Virus record (IMG/VR): IMGVR_UViG_3300028840_001802
Location: 1-64,000 of that record
Source of the DNA: a virus
DNA: 64,000 nucleotides
Strand: one strand, 5' to 3'
Of the stretch, positions 40,782 through 48,038 are shown piece by piece. The notes beneath the pieces are model-generated. The model worked only from the letters and a program-made list of their open reading frames with translations, ran no database searches and was not told the DNA's origin. Both the position numbers and the translations under genes were made by a program. Positions within the stretch are counted from its first letter, which is position 1, and every line of letters begins with the position of its first letter.

Positions 40782-41660
40782 CTACGCGTTGATGGGGGAG
40801 AGCTTAGCGCGGATGAACGCAACTTGGAGAGCCATTATGAGGGCCGCGCGATTGAACCCGGCGGCGTCGTCCGTCGTCTCCATCTTAAGGAGCGCGTCGA
40901 GCACCGTGCGGGCTTCGTCGACGGGCAGCGTGTCGTTGTGGACCGTACCATCTCGCTCGCTCCACAGGACATTCAGCTGGCTGATAGGTTGGGCGGAGTA
41001 GTCGGCGTGGTTGGTTAGGTCCTCGTCCGGCGCGCTATCCTCGCCGGCCCGCTCGTTGATCTTCTCCGCCTCATAGTCGGCCGCGTCCTGCTCATCCTGA
41101 GCGGCAGCGGCAGCCTTCTCGGCGTCGCTGATAGCCTCTTGCTCCTCCACGTCGGTCGGCCAGACCTGCACTTTGGTCGGGCGATTGCCGAATCCGAAAT
41201 GCGGCTCCTTGGGCGTGATGGCCACGTTGAGTGTGATGCGGAGGTCCTTGATATCTACCTCACGCTCCATCGATGTGTCGTCGACGATCTGCGGGACACT
41301 CATCCATATCTTGTTGCCCTCGTCGGTTAGGAACAGCCCCTTGAGGGAGTCCCCGTAGGCCGTATGCACCTCTTTGTAGTGGACGAACCGGCCGACAACC
41401 TCCTGGCGTCCTGCGCGGAGCCGGGGAGCGTTGGCGAGCTTAGCCTCCTCGGCCTGGCGGGCAGCTGTCCGCTCCTCGAACCGGTCGATCTGCTTGGCCA
41501 CGCAGCGGGTATAGGCGTCGACCTGGCGTGTGCTAAACTCATCGACAGTAGCACCTTCGCGGGCCTGCCGGGTGATGTCCTGCAGGAATTCGCTCCAGTT
41601 GATGGCCGATGGATGGTCTTGGGCCCAGCTGATGGCCTCGGTGAATGATAGTGTGCTCAT
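40782..41660 (-). CDS. Hypothetical protein, 292 residues
   Basis: It has a helical N-terminus (1-95), a beta-rich middle (EVVGRFVHYKEVHTAYGDSL; NKIWMSVPQIVD), an acidic linker and a C-terminal helix. Similar phrases occur in uncharacterised phage proteins that I cannot name. It starts 3 bases after the small gene 41664-41843 and is probably among the earliest expressed genes. Confidence 0.6.
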   Translation of the reverse strand: MSTLSFTEAISWAQDHPSAINWSEFLQDITRQAREGATVDEFSTRQVDAYTRCVAKQIDRFEERTAARQAEEAKLANAPRLRAGRQEVVGRFVHYKEVHTAYGDSLKGLFLTDEGNKIWMSVPQIVDDTSMEREVDIKDLRITLNVAITPKEPHFGFGNRPTKVQVWPTDVEEQEAISDAEKAAAAAQDEQDAADYEAEKINERAGEDSAPDEDLTNHADYSAQPISQLNVLWSERDGTVHNDTLPVDEARTVLDALLKMETTDDAAGFNRAALIMALQVAFIRAKLSPINA

Positions 41661-41663
41661 AGG

Positions 41664-41843
41664 TTAGCCTTTCAAGTAGTCGTCGATGTGGGGTTTGTTG
41701 GTGAGATCCCCTAATTGAGGGGATTCGGAAAAGTTGGGCTCGTTTAGCGCGCTACGCTTTTCGACCGGCTCCGCCGGCTCCGCTACTTGGCGCATAAACC
41801 AGCGCGCGCCTCTCAAGCTCCTTCTGATATTAACTCGTGCCAT
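41664..41843 (-). CDS. Small protein, 59 residues, first gene of the minus-strand block
   Basis: ATG 41843 to TAA 41664 gives MARVNIRRSLRGARWFMRQV followed by AEPAEP, encoded by two tandem copies of the 10-mer, and an acidic C-terminus (PQLGDLTNKPHIDDYLKG). Immediate coupling to gene 40782-41660 supports it. A possible promoter (TTGCGC, 16 bases, TATCTT) lies upstream at about 41853-41880. No family is recognised. Confidence 0.5.
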   Translation of the reverse strand: MARVNIRRSLRGARWFMRQVAEPAEPVEKRSALNEPNFSESPQLGDLTNKPHIDDYLKG

Positions 41844-41903
41844 GCAGTCAAGATACGCATCTGGTGGAAAAGCGCAAGCACTTTTCTAAACTAAATTTTG
41901 GGC

Positions 41904-41922
41904 CGCGCTAGGCGCGTTTTTT
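41904..41922 (+). terminator. Rho-independent terminator in the divergent region
   Basis: CGCGC (41904-41908), loop TAG and GCGCG (41912-41916) are followed by six T residues. No plus-strand gene lies upstream. It may insulate the divergent region or stop antisense transcription of the early genes. Confidence 0.55.
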
Positions 41923-42026
41923 GATTTCAGGTGGGAAGGTACAGGAAGCCAACGAGTTGTAGAAATTAAGGGTCAAAAACAGTAGTGGGAATAGGTCAAA
42001 TGTTTATCGGGGGAAAGCGTTGCATC

Positions 42027-42123
42027 TTATAGGAATGAAAGTGTGAAAGAGAAATGCGTAAAAGGTCTTTACGCATTTCTCTTTCGTAAATCGTTTCCTT
42101 AGGAAAGAACTATATACTATAGG
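42027..42123. repeat. Palindromic 100-bp element, copy 1
   Basis: The core is a perfect 18-bp inverted repeat (GAAAGAGAAATGCGTAAA at 42045-42062, complement at 42068-42085) around AGGTC. A second palindrome centred on CCTTAGG and an ACTATATACTATAGGGGG tail follow. Copy 2 at 47094 aligns along its whole length but has the loop reversed (GACCT). It lies in the gene-free stretch between divergent blocks, where an origin or master control site would be expected. Confidence 0.8.
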
Positions 42124-42125
42124 GG

Positions 42126-42461
42126 GAGCTGAGGGTTGTCGTTTTTACAAAATGAGTGGGTTGATTGATCCCGGCGGAGCCGGTGACATGGGGGTGATAG
42201 GCGGAGCCGGTCGGCCGACTGCCTGGATGGGTCACCTGCAGCGGCCAGGCCACCCTCCTGCCATCCTGGGGCCCGGGAGGTCCCGAGCCCCCTCCTGCGC
42301 CGGCCGAGCCCGTAGCGGTCCATCTGGCGATCCCTAACCCCTGGAACGTGTGCCCACGCGAGACGCAAAGGCGTACCGGACATTCCCAGGGACGTCGATT
42401 AGCGTGAGATTGTCGTAAGTCGTTGATATTACGATGACTTGGGTGGACATGCCCTAAACTT
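42126..42461. other. Gene-free stretch with two 10-mer copies
   Basis: I see no convincing gene. Two copies of GCGGAGCCGG (42174, 42201) lie 27 bases apart. A plus-strand frame from 42201 to 42407 has a protein-like end (AVHLAIPNPWNVCPRETQRR) but no usable start codon, so it may be a decayed or frameshifted gene. Confidence 0.4.
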
Positions 42462-42593
42462 GCCAATATGTCCCAGGTCATCAAACGCCGTGCCAGTTGG
42501 GTGTATGCCCCCAATTTTGACTTGATTGGGTGAATACACCCAACTATCTTGAGCAGACGGTGTGCCACTCTGGCACAACCGAGACATATTGGC
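42462..42593. promoter_or_regulatory. Nested inverted repeats upstream of the plus-strand block
   Basis: Three inverted repeats share nearly the same centre. They are GCCAATATGTC (42462-42472) with GACATATTGGC (42583-42593), AGTTGGGTGTAT (42495-42506) with ATACACCCAACT (42534-42545), and CCCAAT (42510-42515) with ATTGGG (42525-42530). GTGCCA/TGGCAC pairs sit between. The last arm ends 7 bases before ATG 42600. It may be operator sites, a replication origin or a terminase recognition site. Confidence 0.65.
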
Positions 42594-42599
42594 ACACTT

Positions 42600-43292
42600 A
42601 TGAGCGAACTGCATCAAAATGACCAGGCTGAGCAAAAAGAGCCATCACCCCCTCAGCAGATCACAGACCAAGATCGCAACAAAATGCAAGGAGCGCCGCC
42701 GATGGCCGCCGCGTTCCTCACCTATATCGAGACGGGCGATCTCCTGACCACAGCCGAGCTCCACGGCATTCCGATCAAGACGTTGACCGCCAAAGCCACG
42801 CGTGACCGATGGGCACAGCTGCGCGAGGTCGCCGTATCCAAGGGCACGCTGGCCGTCGCCCGGAGTGTGGAGCGTGGCCTGGGCCCGGACGCCGCCAAGC
42901 TTGAGTTGGTGCACCGCAATAGGGAGCGCAACTTCCGGCTGGCTGAGCAGATGCGGGATGACCTACAGGACCTCGTGCAGGGCATCCGGGATGGCTCCCT
43001 GGAGATCGAGGAAGCCAAGCTCCACAAGGGGGCTGTGATACGCTACACGCGCAAGCCCAGTATTGGGGATCGTGTCGCCCTCGTGAATTATGCCAGCCAG
43101 GTGGCCGCCCTTGGCTACACGGCCCTCGGGGACGCCCCAGCATCGCGTAGCGCCGACACAGCCGCCGGGAAGGGCCCGGGTGGGGGTGCCGGAACCGCGC
43201 CTCAAATAAACATCGTCTTGCCGTTCTCCATCGCAAAGCCGAGGGACGAGGCCGGCTCCGCCGGCTCCGCCGGGCCGGTCGTTGATGTGTAA
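42600..43292 (+). CDS. HTH protein, possible small terminase subunit
   Basis: I take ATG 42600 (MSELHQNDQAEQKEP, 230 residues). LTYIETGDLLTTAELHGIPI followed by a basic helix is a helix-turn-helix, and a coiled-coil helix follows (RNFRLAEQMRDDLQDLVQGI). The tail (QINIVLPFSIA) resembles the C-termini of some small terminases. Being first in the plus-strand block beside nested palindromes fits either DNA packaging or transcription control. It has no Shine-Dalgarno sequence. Confidence 0.45.
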   Translation: MSELHQNDQAEQKEPSPPQQITDQDRNKMQGAPPMAAAFLTYIETGDLLTTAELHGIPIKTLTAKATRDRWAQLREVAVSKGTLAVARSVERGLGPDAAKLELVHRNRERNFRLAEQMRDDLQDLVQGIRDGSLEIEEAKLHKGAVIRYTRKPSIGDRVALVNYASQVAALGYTALGDAPASRSADTAAGKGPGGGAGTAPQINIVLPFSIAKPRDEAGSAGSAGPVVDV

Positions 43293-43715
43293 GTCGTTGC
43301 CTATCAACGGTGTGTCGTCGAGGTGACGCACAACGTCAGTTATATTTAATTGGGGTCGAGGCGTTGGCTATCAACGAGTTGCGACGATCAGCGGAGCCAG
43401 GAGCAAGAGGCGTGCCAAGACGGCGAAGGAGCAGGAAGCGTGCCAGCGCGAAGCTGGGCGTTAGCGTTAACGTGATCGGTAACGAAGCACATGCCGTGCC
43501 AACCCGTAACTCGTTCCGCCCCAACCGGTTCCATCCGGGTAGCGGGAGGCTCGGCGCGCACTCACACACACGACTTTCACTGGATGGGGGTGCCTTCACC
43601 GGTCGTTGAAATCGGTTGGTTTTACTAAAACCCCAGGTTTTACTACAATAGTAAAACGATCGGAGTCCCAGTTAATTAACCCCCCACCCAAAATTTTTGG
43701 AACTTGGAGGGGGGT
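43293..43715 (+). promoter_or_regulatory. Gene-free control region of the SPFH operon
   Basis: No convincing gene is present. Two similar palindromes CGTTGNCTATCAACG lie at 43274-43288 and 43362-43376. GGTTTTACTAAAACC (43618-43632) and GTTTTACTA-CAA-TAGTAAAAC (43637-43657) are hairpins. ACCCCCC (43679-43685) pairs with GGGGGGT (43709-43715), the Shine-Dalgarno region of the next gene, with CCAAAA/TTTTGG paired inside the loop. Tight translational or transcriptional control of the SPFH gene is likely. Confidence 0.55.
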
Positions 43716-44267
43716 ATGGGTTTACGCTATCCTCAGAAGATGCTCGAGCCGCTGATCACGTTCATCAAAGACTTCATCTGGGTATTCCGGTTTGGCAAGC
43801 AGGTCCTGGAGTACAATCGCTGCGCCTGGTTCCGGTTCGGCCGGTTCAGGGGGATCCTGCAGCCGGGCTTCCACTGGTGCTGGCCGTTCTATGTCGACAC
43901 GTTCGAGGAGGTGACGGTCGTCCTCCAGACTTCCCGGTTCGCGATGCAAGACCTGGAGACCAAGGACGATCAGAAGGTTTCGATTAAGGTTGCCGTCAAA
44001 TACACAATTCCCGATCCTAAGAGATTCCTGGTGGACATCACCGACCAGGAGGACTCGTTCGAGGACGTGGTCACCGGGTGGGTCGCAGAGCAAATTGAAA
44101 AGCACACATGGAGAGAGCTACGGACAATGGAATTGCGGAAGGACCTTCTGGCGGCAGTGCGGAGGGGCACGAAGGATTTTGGGATGAAGATCTTGGCAGT
44201 GAATATCCCATCGTTCACGCGTACGCGGGGGCTCCGGTTGACTGGGATCGAGATTGGGAGCGAATGA
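43716..44267 (+). CDS. SPFH/Band-7 (stomatin/prohibitin-like) protein
   Basis: From ATG 43716, behind GGAGGGGGG, the protein has 183 residues. The pattern YNRCAWFRFGRFRGILQPGF followed by WPFYVDTFEEV, then LETKDDQKVSIKVAVKYTIP and a VVTGWVAEQIEKHTWRELRT helix, is the SPFH domain. The N-terminus is amphipathic rather than a clear TM segment. Such proteins organise membranes and inhibit FtsH-type proteases or act in membrane defence. It is shorter than cellular stomatins because it lacks the long coiled-coil tail. It overlaps a cysteine-protease-like lipoprotein gene at ATGA. Confidence 0.75.
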   Translation: MGLRYPQKMLEPLITFIKDFIWVFRFGKQVLEYNRCAWFRFGRFRGILQPGFHWCWPFYVDTFEEVTVVLQTSRFAMQDLETKDDQKVSIKVAVKYTIPDPKRFLVDITDQEDSFEDVVTGWVAEQIEKHTWRELRTMELRKDLLAAVRRGTKDFGMKILAVNIPSFTRTRGLRLTGIEIGSE

Positions 44268-44710
44268 TGAAAGCATGCTTGATCATCGTGTCGTTGGCCC
44301 TGCTCCTGATTCTGACAGGATGCGGGAGGAGCCCGGGGAGTCTTGGGCCGAAGGTCAAGGGGTCTGAGATCAGCTACCTGATCACGGCGCATCCGGACTG
44401 GTCGTCCAAGGGGCCCGTCGTGGATCTCCACAAGGAGTACCACCTGGTGACACACGAGTGGGTGAAGGGACTTGGACGGGAATTCGGGGAGGACTGCGAC
44501 GACCGCGCGGGGGAGATGTGGCGGCGGGCGGTCAACGGCCTGGGAAGGCCGGCTTTTGGGATGGTCATCAAGCGGGACGTGGGCTATGCTCATGCTTTGA
44601 ACTTTTACGTCGCCCTGGACAAAACGCTGTGGCTATACGAACCACAGACAGGGAGGCATTGGAAACCCAGCCGCGAAGAGATGTGGCTGCTTAGCTATCA
44701 CTGGATATGA
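44264..44710 (+). CDS. Lipoprotein with a transglutaminase/cysteine-protease-like domain
   Basis: ATG 44264 overlaps the SPFH stop. MMKACLIIVSLALLLILTGC is a lipoprotein signal with C20 as the lipidated Cys. The mature part (148 residues in all) has GEDCDDRAGEM (C78), GYAHALNFYV (H110) and LWLYEPQTG (E126), matching the Cys-His-acid order of transglutaminase-like cysteine proteases. It would act at the outer membrane or periplasmic face, which implies a Gram-negative host. With the SPFH protein and the next TM peptide it forms a three-gene membrane cassette. Confidence 0.65.
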   Translation: MMKACLIIVSLALLLILTGCGRSPGSLGPKVKGSEISYLITAHPDWSSKGPVVDLHKEYHLVTHEWVKGLGREFGEDCDDRAGEMWRRAVNGLGRPAFGMVIKRDVGYAHALNFYVALDKTLWLYEPQTGRHWKPSREEMWLLSYHWI

Positions 44711-44868
44711 CGAGGAAAACCGCGATCTACACGGGGCTTGCAGCGTTCGGGGGTGTCTGCTTGCTGGTACTAATTCTCTGGGCGTCGGGGGTGTTCACCC
44801 ACAACCGCACGGATTCGACGCCGGCAACGCACGTCCCCCAGGGGACCGAGGACCCGCGAGGGCTGTGA
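44707..44868 (+). CDS. Single-TM peptide of the SPFH cassette, 53 residues
   Basis: ATG 44707 overlaps the lipoprotein stop (ATGA) and the frame ends TGA at 44866-44868. MTRKTAIYTGLAAFGGVCLL continues as a membrane segment, followed by a short polar tail. The tight coupling on both sides shows it belongs to the same cassette. Confidence 0.6.
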   Translation: MTRKTAIYTGLAAFGGVCLLVLILWASGVFTHNRTDSTPATHVPQGTEDPRGL

Positions 44869-45077
44869 TGCCGTCCCCGACGTGCCTGAAGTGCGGCTGT
44901 CCGCTGCAGGTCCATTGCCCGGAGACTCCTGGCAGGCCGTGCGAGCCGGGGTATTCGGCGGGAACGACACTTTCTGAGACGTTCGACGCGGAGACGGATA
45001 TCATGGAGATGATGGCCGAGAAGAGGAAGAACGGTCTCGACCACTCTGAGATCGCAGCGCAACTGCGGGAGAGGTAG
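44868..45077 (+). CDS. Small Cys-containing protein, 69 residues
   Basis: The start ATG overlaps the previous stop (TGATG). A GTG three bases earlier is the alternative. CLKCGCPLQVHC at the N-terminus could bind zinc, and the C-terminus is a helix (DIMEMMAEKRKNGLDHSEIA). No family is recognised. Confidence 0.5.
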   Translation: MPSPTCLKCGCPLQVHCPETPGRPCEPGYSAGTTLSETFDAETDIMEMMAEKRKNGLDHSEIAAQLRER

Positions 45078-45131
45078 GTGATCGACATGCCGTGCGGGAG
45101 TAAGAAAAAGGGCGGCCGGAAGGGCCGTTGA
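45078..45131 (+). CDS. Possible 17-residue basic peptide
   Basis: A GTG directly after the preceding stop, or an ATG at 45087 or nearby, opens a frame ending PCGSKKKGGRKGR before TGA. Very short Lys/Gly-rich peptides of the type MPCGKKKK are seen in phage genomes, but nothing beyond composition supports this one. Confidence 0.25.
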   Translation: MIDMPCGSKKKGGRKGR

Positions 45132-45403
45132 AAAAAGCGTTTGACAATCAAGATCGTGTGGGGCACGGTCTCCTCACGATCTTTGAACTTTCCTGCGATG
45201 GGCAATGTGACTCATCAAACTAAAAATGAAGTATAACCAGAGGCAGAGTCGGATGAGAGAAGCTGGCCTGCCCGTTAGTTCTGGCAAACGTGCCGCATGA
45301 AGGCAGCTGTCGGGATGGGTTTTGAGCTACTCCATTTGTTTGGGGCATGAGTCTTAAGCATTCGCCTTCACTGGGTGACCCGCGCAGGGGAAACTTTCGA
45401 CCT
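45132..45403 (+). other. Intergenic stretch without recognised gene
   Basis: An ATCTTTGAACTTT run (about 45178-45190) repeats a sequence found before gene 16308, and TTGACA occurs at 45139 without a clear -10. I see no gene here apart from a possible earlier ATG (45347) for the next protein. Confidence 0.4.
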
Positions 45404-45769
45404 ATGGGAAGACAGACACTTATTTCGTTGAAGACGACTTGGCACATGATGGCGTGGGCTTGCCTCACAGTCGGTGTGTTTTTGTTGGTGGTAGGAATCT
45501 CGGGAGGGCGCACCACCAGAACCATTGAGCCGGTTTCCGGAGTCCCGCACCGGCCTCTGGCGGAGCAGAGCATTCGGGAGACCCTCGAGTCCGAGGAGCC
45601 CCGGGTGGTCCTCGTTGAGCACGGGGCGTCTCACAAGGGCTACGCCTACACGCTGTTCTACGACAGGATTTCCAGGGCGTACATCTTTCACTACCGGCAG
45701 GCGATGGTTGTCTTGCCGAAGCGGAAACGGCTGAAAGAGCCGGACCTTCTGGTTCCCCCAGAAATGTAA
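45404..45769 (+). CDS. Single-TM hypothetical protein
   Basis: From ATG 45404 (MGRQTLISLKTTWHMMAW) the protein has 121 residues. An ATG at 45347 would add 19. One membrane segment (ACLTVGVFLLVVGI) is followed by a soluble domain (YAYTLFYDRISRAYIFHYRQ) with a basic end. No family is recognised. The start choice is uncertain because no clear Shine-Dalgarno sequence is present. Confidence 0.5.
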   Translation: MGRQTLISLKTTWHMMAWACLTVGVFLLVVGISGGRTTRTIEPVSGVPHRPLAEQSIRETLESEEPRVVLVEHGASHKGYAYTLFYDRISRAYIFHYRQAMVVLPKRKRLKEPDLLVPPEM

Positions 45770-45837
45770 TTTCCAGCGGCCCTTGGGCAAGGTCTACTGG
45801 ACAACTAACAGATCCGCCCACCAAACACAAAGTAACT

Positions 45838-46647
45838 ATGCGTAAATTCAAACATCTACTCGGGCTGCTCCTTCTGGCAGCGTTTACCACGTCCTCGGTC
45901 TATGCAATCGACCCGCCGGACTCAATCGATGATTGCACCCTCTGTGAGATCGACCTGCAGACGATGGACAACACGACGATCTCGTGGCTGGATAAGTGGG
46001 ACGCCACTTACGAGATCTACACCAACGCCTCATGGGGCGGGATTTACCGGGAGTATGACTTCGTCTACGCCGGGAACACCACCAACCATCTGGTTTTGGA
46101 GTTGGTGTATTACAACGTCAACCGGACAGGGAACGGGGAATACTACCACGAACGGATCGAGCGGAAGTTCTATTCGACGGTCGTCAGCGGGCAATCCCAG
46201 GGGATCAATCGATATGAGTACAAACGCGATTACATCCCGGTGACCAACCCGCAGACGCCGAATTGGACGCTTGGCTCTGTTTACACGGTCACCTACGGAC
46301 CCTCGATCCAGGCGAATTGGGACGCCGTATGGGACAGCACCACCGGGATGGGGGACGAGCTTCAGTGGGTCCGCGACACTGACGAAACTGCGACCATTGA
46401 GGAGGTTCAGAAGGTTCGTGTTGTTGAGGATTCTGAGTTCACGTTCAAAGTGAGGCCCGAGGGCACCTGCGCCCTTCAGCACCATATCTGGAAATGGGGG
46501 CGGGACGCTGACGACGCAGGCGCTTGGGTATGTTTGTCCTTCCTGACCGGAGGTGCGTGGTTGAACACTTGGTATGGGCCGTTTTCCGCCACACCGAGTC
46601 CCAACGACAACTTCTACGCCGTCGACGGTTACTACGAACACCACTAA
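45838..46647 (+). CDS. Secreted beta-rich protein
   Basis: This 269-residue protein begins with a classic signal peptide (MRKFKHLLGLLLLAAFTTSS then VYA). The mature part is Tyr/Trp/Asn-rich, beta-like, with four cysteines in two groups (CTLC near the N-terminus; two later). A phage protein exported to the periplasm could act in exclusion, envelope alteration or lysis control. It is followed by a strong terminator. No family is recognised. Confidence 0.6.
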   Translation: MRKFKHLLGLLLLAAFTTSSVYAIDPPDSIDDCTLCEIDLQTMDNTTISWLDKWDATYEIYTNASWGGIYREYDFVYAGNTTNHLVLELVYYNVNRTGNGEYYHERIERKFYSTVVSGQSQGINRYEYKRDYIPVTNPQTPNWTLGSVYTVTYGPSIQANWDAVWDSTTGMGDELQWVRDTDETATIEEVQKVRVVEDSEFTFKVRPEGTCALQHHIWKWGRDADDAGAWVCLSFLTGGAWLNTWYGPFSATPSPNDNFYAVDGYYEHH

Positions 46648-46667
46648 CCCTCGACTAAACGACTCAA

Positions 46668-46699
46668 CGGGCTCGGGGGTAACTCCCCGGGCCCTTTTT
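46668..46699 (+). terminator. Rho-independent terminator
   Basis: GGGCTCGGGG pairs with CCCCGGGCCC (one G-U) around a six-base loop and is followed by TTTTT. It closes the operon that ends with the secreted protein. The next ATG (46703) comes only a few bases after the T-run. Confidence 0.8.
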
Positions 46700-46702
46700 C
46701 TT

Positions 46703-47083
46703 ATGCAAAAACCCAAAGTCACACTCCGAGAACGCGTCATCCCTGAAGGGGCCCCCGAAGACCCAAACCCACTGGCCGGCAGCTGGGAAACCGTAGCTGA
46801 GGTCCGCGCGGCCAGTAAGATGGTTGTCACAGACACCCTCCTGAAGTCCCCAAAGCTCGGTGAGGCGATTAAAGACGAGGCCAGGCGTGTCGCCCTCACC
46901 GAGCTCAACAGAGAGCTCTACGGCCCCGTGGTGGCCCGGCTCCGCCGGTTACAGCAGCAGATGACGGGTCTCCACCCGACAGGTGGCGGGGATTACGAGC
47001 GATACAGAGTATTCGACCGGATTTCAGGTGAGCTCTCCACCCTATTAGCGGAGCTTGAAGACATTAGAAGCTACGTAGAGTAG
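46703..47083 (+). CDS. Hypothetical protein, 126 residues
   Basis: From ATG 46703 (MQKPKVTLRERVIPEGAP) the protein is mostly helical with DEARRVALTELNRELYGPVV and a C-terminal coiled coil (ISGELSTLLAELEDIRSYVE). No family is recognised. The start lies directly behind a terminator with no Shine-Dalgarno sequence, so either read-through RNA or a later start is used. Confidence 0.5.
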   Translation: MQKPKVTLRERVIPEGAPEDPNPLAGSWETVAEVRAASKMVVTDTLLKSPKLGEAIKDEARRVALTELNRELYGPVVARLRRLQQQMTGLHPTGGGDYERYRVFDRISGELSTLLAELEDIRSYVE

Positions 47084-47093
47084 TGGGGGAGGC

Positions 47094-47195
47094 ATTCTAT
47101 CCCTTAGAAACGAAAGTGTGAAAGCGAAATGCGTAAAGACCTTTTACGCATTTCTCTTTCACAAAACGATTCCTAAGGAATAATCTATTACTATA
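47094..47195. repeat. Palindromic 100-bp element, copy 2
   Basis: It aligns with 42027-42123. The 18-bp arms lie at 47120-47137 and 47143-47160 with one mismatch and loop GACCT, the reverse complement of the loop in copy 1. The downstream palindrome is GATTCCTAAGGAATNATC, and the tail reads TATTACTATAAGGG. Two 10-mer copies (47203, 47236) follow directly. Confidence 0.8.
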
Positions 47196-47258
47196 AGGGC
47201 GGCCGGCTCCGCTGAGATTTCAAAAGCGAGACTCGGCGGAGCCGGTGAAACAGAATAC

Positions 47259-47450
47259 GTGAAATTCATGTTGACGCACGAGAGCCGTATCGGCTATGTT
47301 GAGGTCACGGCACAAGACCTACTACGACGTGGACACGCACGGGGCTCAGCCGAGGGAAACTGGAGTCGGGGAGACCCCACCCCGTGCGTGGTCGTAACAG
47401 ATGACCGAAGCATCAGTATCTCGACAACATGCTATGAACGCTCACCTTGA
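47259..47450 (+). CDS. Small hypothetical protein
   Basis: A GTG at 47259 or ATG at 47268 opens a frame of about 60 residues (MLTHESRIGYVEVTAQDLLR). The first half looks like a compact beta-helix. The last part overlaps the next gene. No family or ribosome-binding site is evident. Confidence 0.4.
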   Translation: MKFMLTHESRIGYVEVTAQDLLRRGHARGSAEGNWSRGDPTPCVVVTDDRSISISTTCYERSP

Positions 47451-47793
47451 CTTCGCGCTACCGGAAGAGCTTAGCGAGCTCAGCGAACACCTCAACGGAC
47501 CTGCCTGGAAAAGTGTGGTCCTCGAGATCGACAACATCCTGAGAAACGAGCTCAAGCACGGGGATACCGCGCGTTTCCTGTGCCCCGGCCAAGCACTTTC
47601 GTGGGTCCGCGACGAGCTCCACAAGGCGATCCAGAACTGCGGACTCGACTTACACGAGCCGACGTTCCCCGAATCCCGGACACACCCCAACCGAGTGATG
47701 ATCGATCCGACGGCCAGCCCCGAGGAGATCATCAAGTCGTTTGAGCAGGTGACGCCGGAGGAACCCAATCTCAACTGCGGTGCCGGCATTTGA
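47401..47793 (+). CDS. Hypothetical protein, 130 residues
   Basis: It is a helical protein (LPEELSELSEHLNGPAWKSV; RDELHKAIQNCGLDLHEPTF) with a disordered acidic C-terminus. An internal ATG at 47434 is an alternative start. No family is recognised. Confidence 0.55.
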   Translation: MTEASVSRQHAMNAHLDFALPEELSELSEHLNGPAWKSVVLEIDNILRNELKHGDTARFLCPGQALSWVRDELHKAIQNCGLDLHEPTFPESRTHPNRVMIDPTASPEEIIKSFEQVTPEEPNLNCGAGI

Positions 47794-47795
47794 TC

Positions 47796-48038
47796 ATGCT
47801 CAAGCAATTCATTTTCCACCCGATCCTGAGCGTGCGCTTCGCGTACTGGTCCTTCCTGGTCTGGTACGCGAAGCGGATGCGCCTGGCGAACCTCAGCGCC
47901 TATTACGACACCCACCACGTGGACATGCCGCGTGCCCGCGCCTACCTGGACCGCCACACGGCCTGGACGGAGCGGCAGCAGTACTGGGACATCAGGAAGT
48001 CCGACGCTGAGTCGAATCTGCACCTCGCTGAATTTTGA
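47796..48038 (+). CDS. Small membrane-associated protein, 80 residues
   Basis: From ATG 47796 (MLKQFIFHPILSVRFAYWSF) it has an aromatic, possibly membrane-bound N-terminus. A soluble helical tail (ARAYLDRHTAWTERQQYWDI) follows. It overlaps the upstream gene end and, by TTGA, the next start. Confidence 0.5.
   Translation: MLKQFIFHPILSVRFAYWSFLVWYAKRMRLANLSAYYDTHHVDMPRARAYLDRHTAWTERQQYWDIRKSDAESNLHLAEF

Noticed and set aside
42110-42595. A 161-codon minus-strand frame in the divergent region
   Set aside because: It runs through the nested palindromes and palindromic element, and its composition is Pro/Gly/His low complexity.
43310-43609. A 99-codon plus-strand frame in the SPFH control region
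   Set aside because: Arg/Ser/Gly-rich sequence without a plausible start signal; another frame in the same place also looks partly protein-like but has no start.
16282-45190. Shared ATCTTTGAACTTT run at about 16282 and 45178
   Set aside because: A 13-base match between two places in 64 kb is expected by chance, and no common context was seen.
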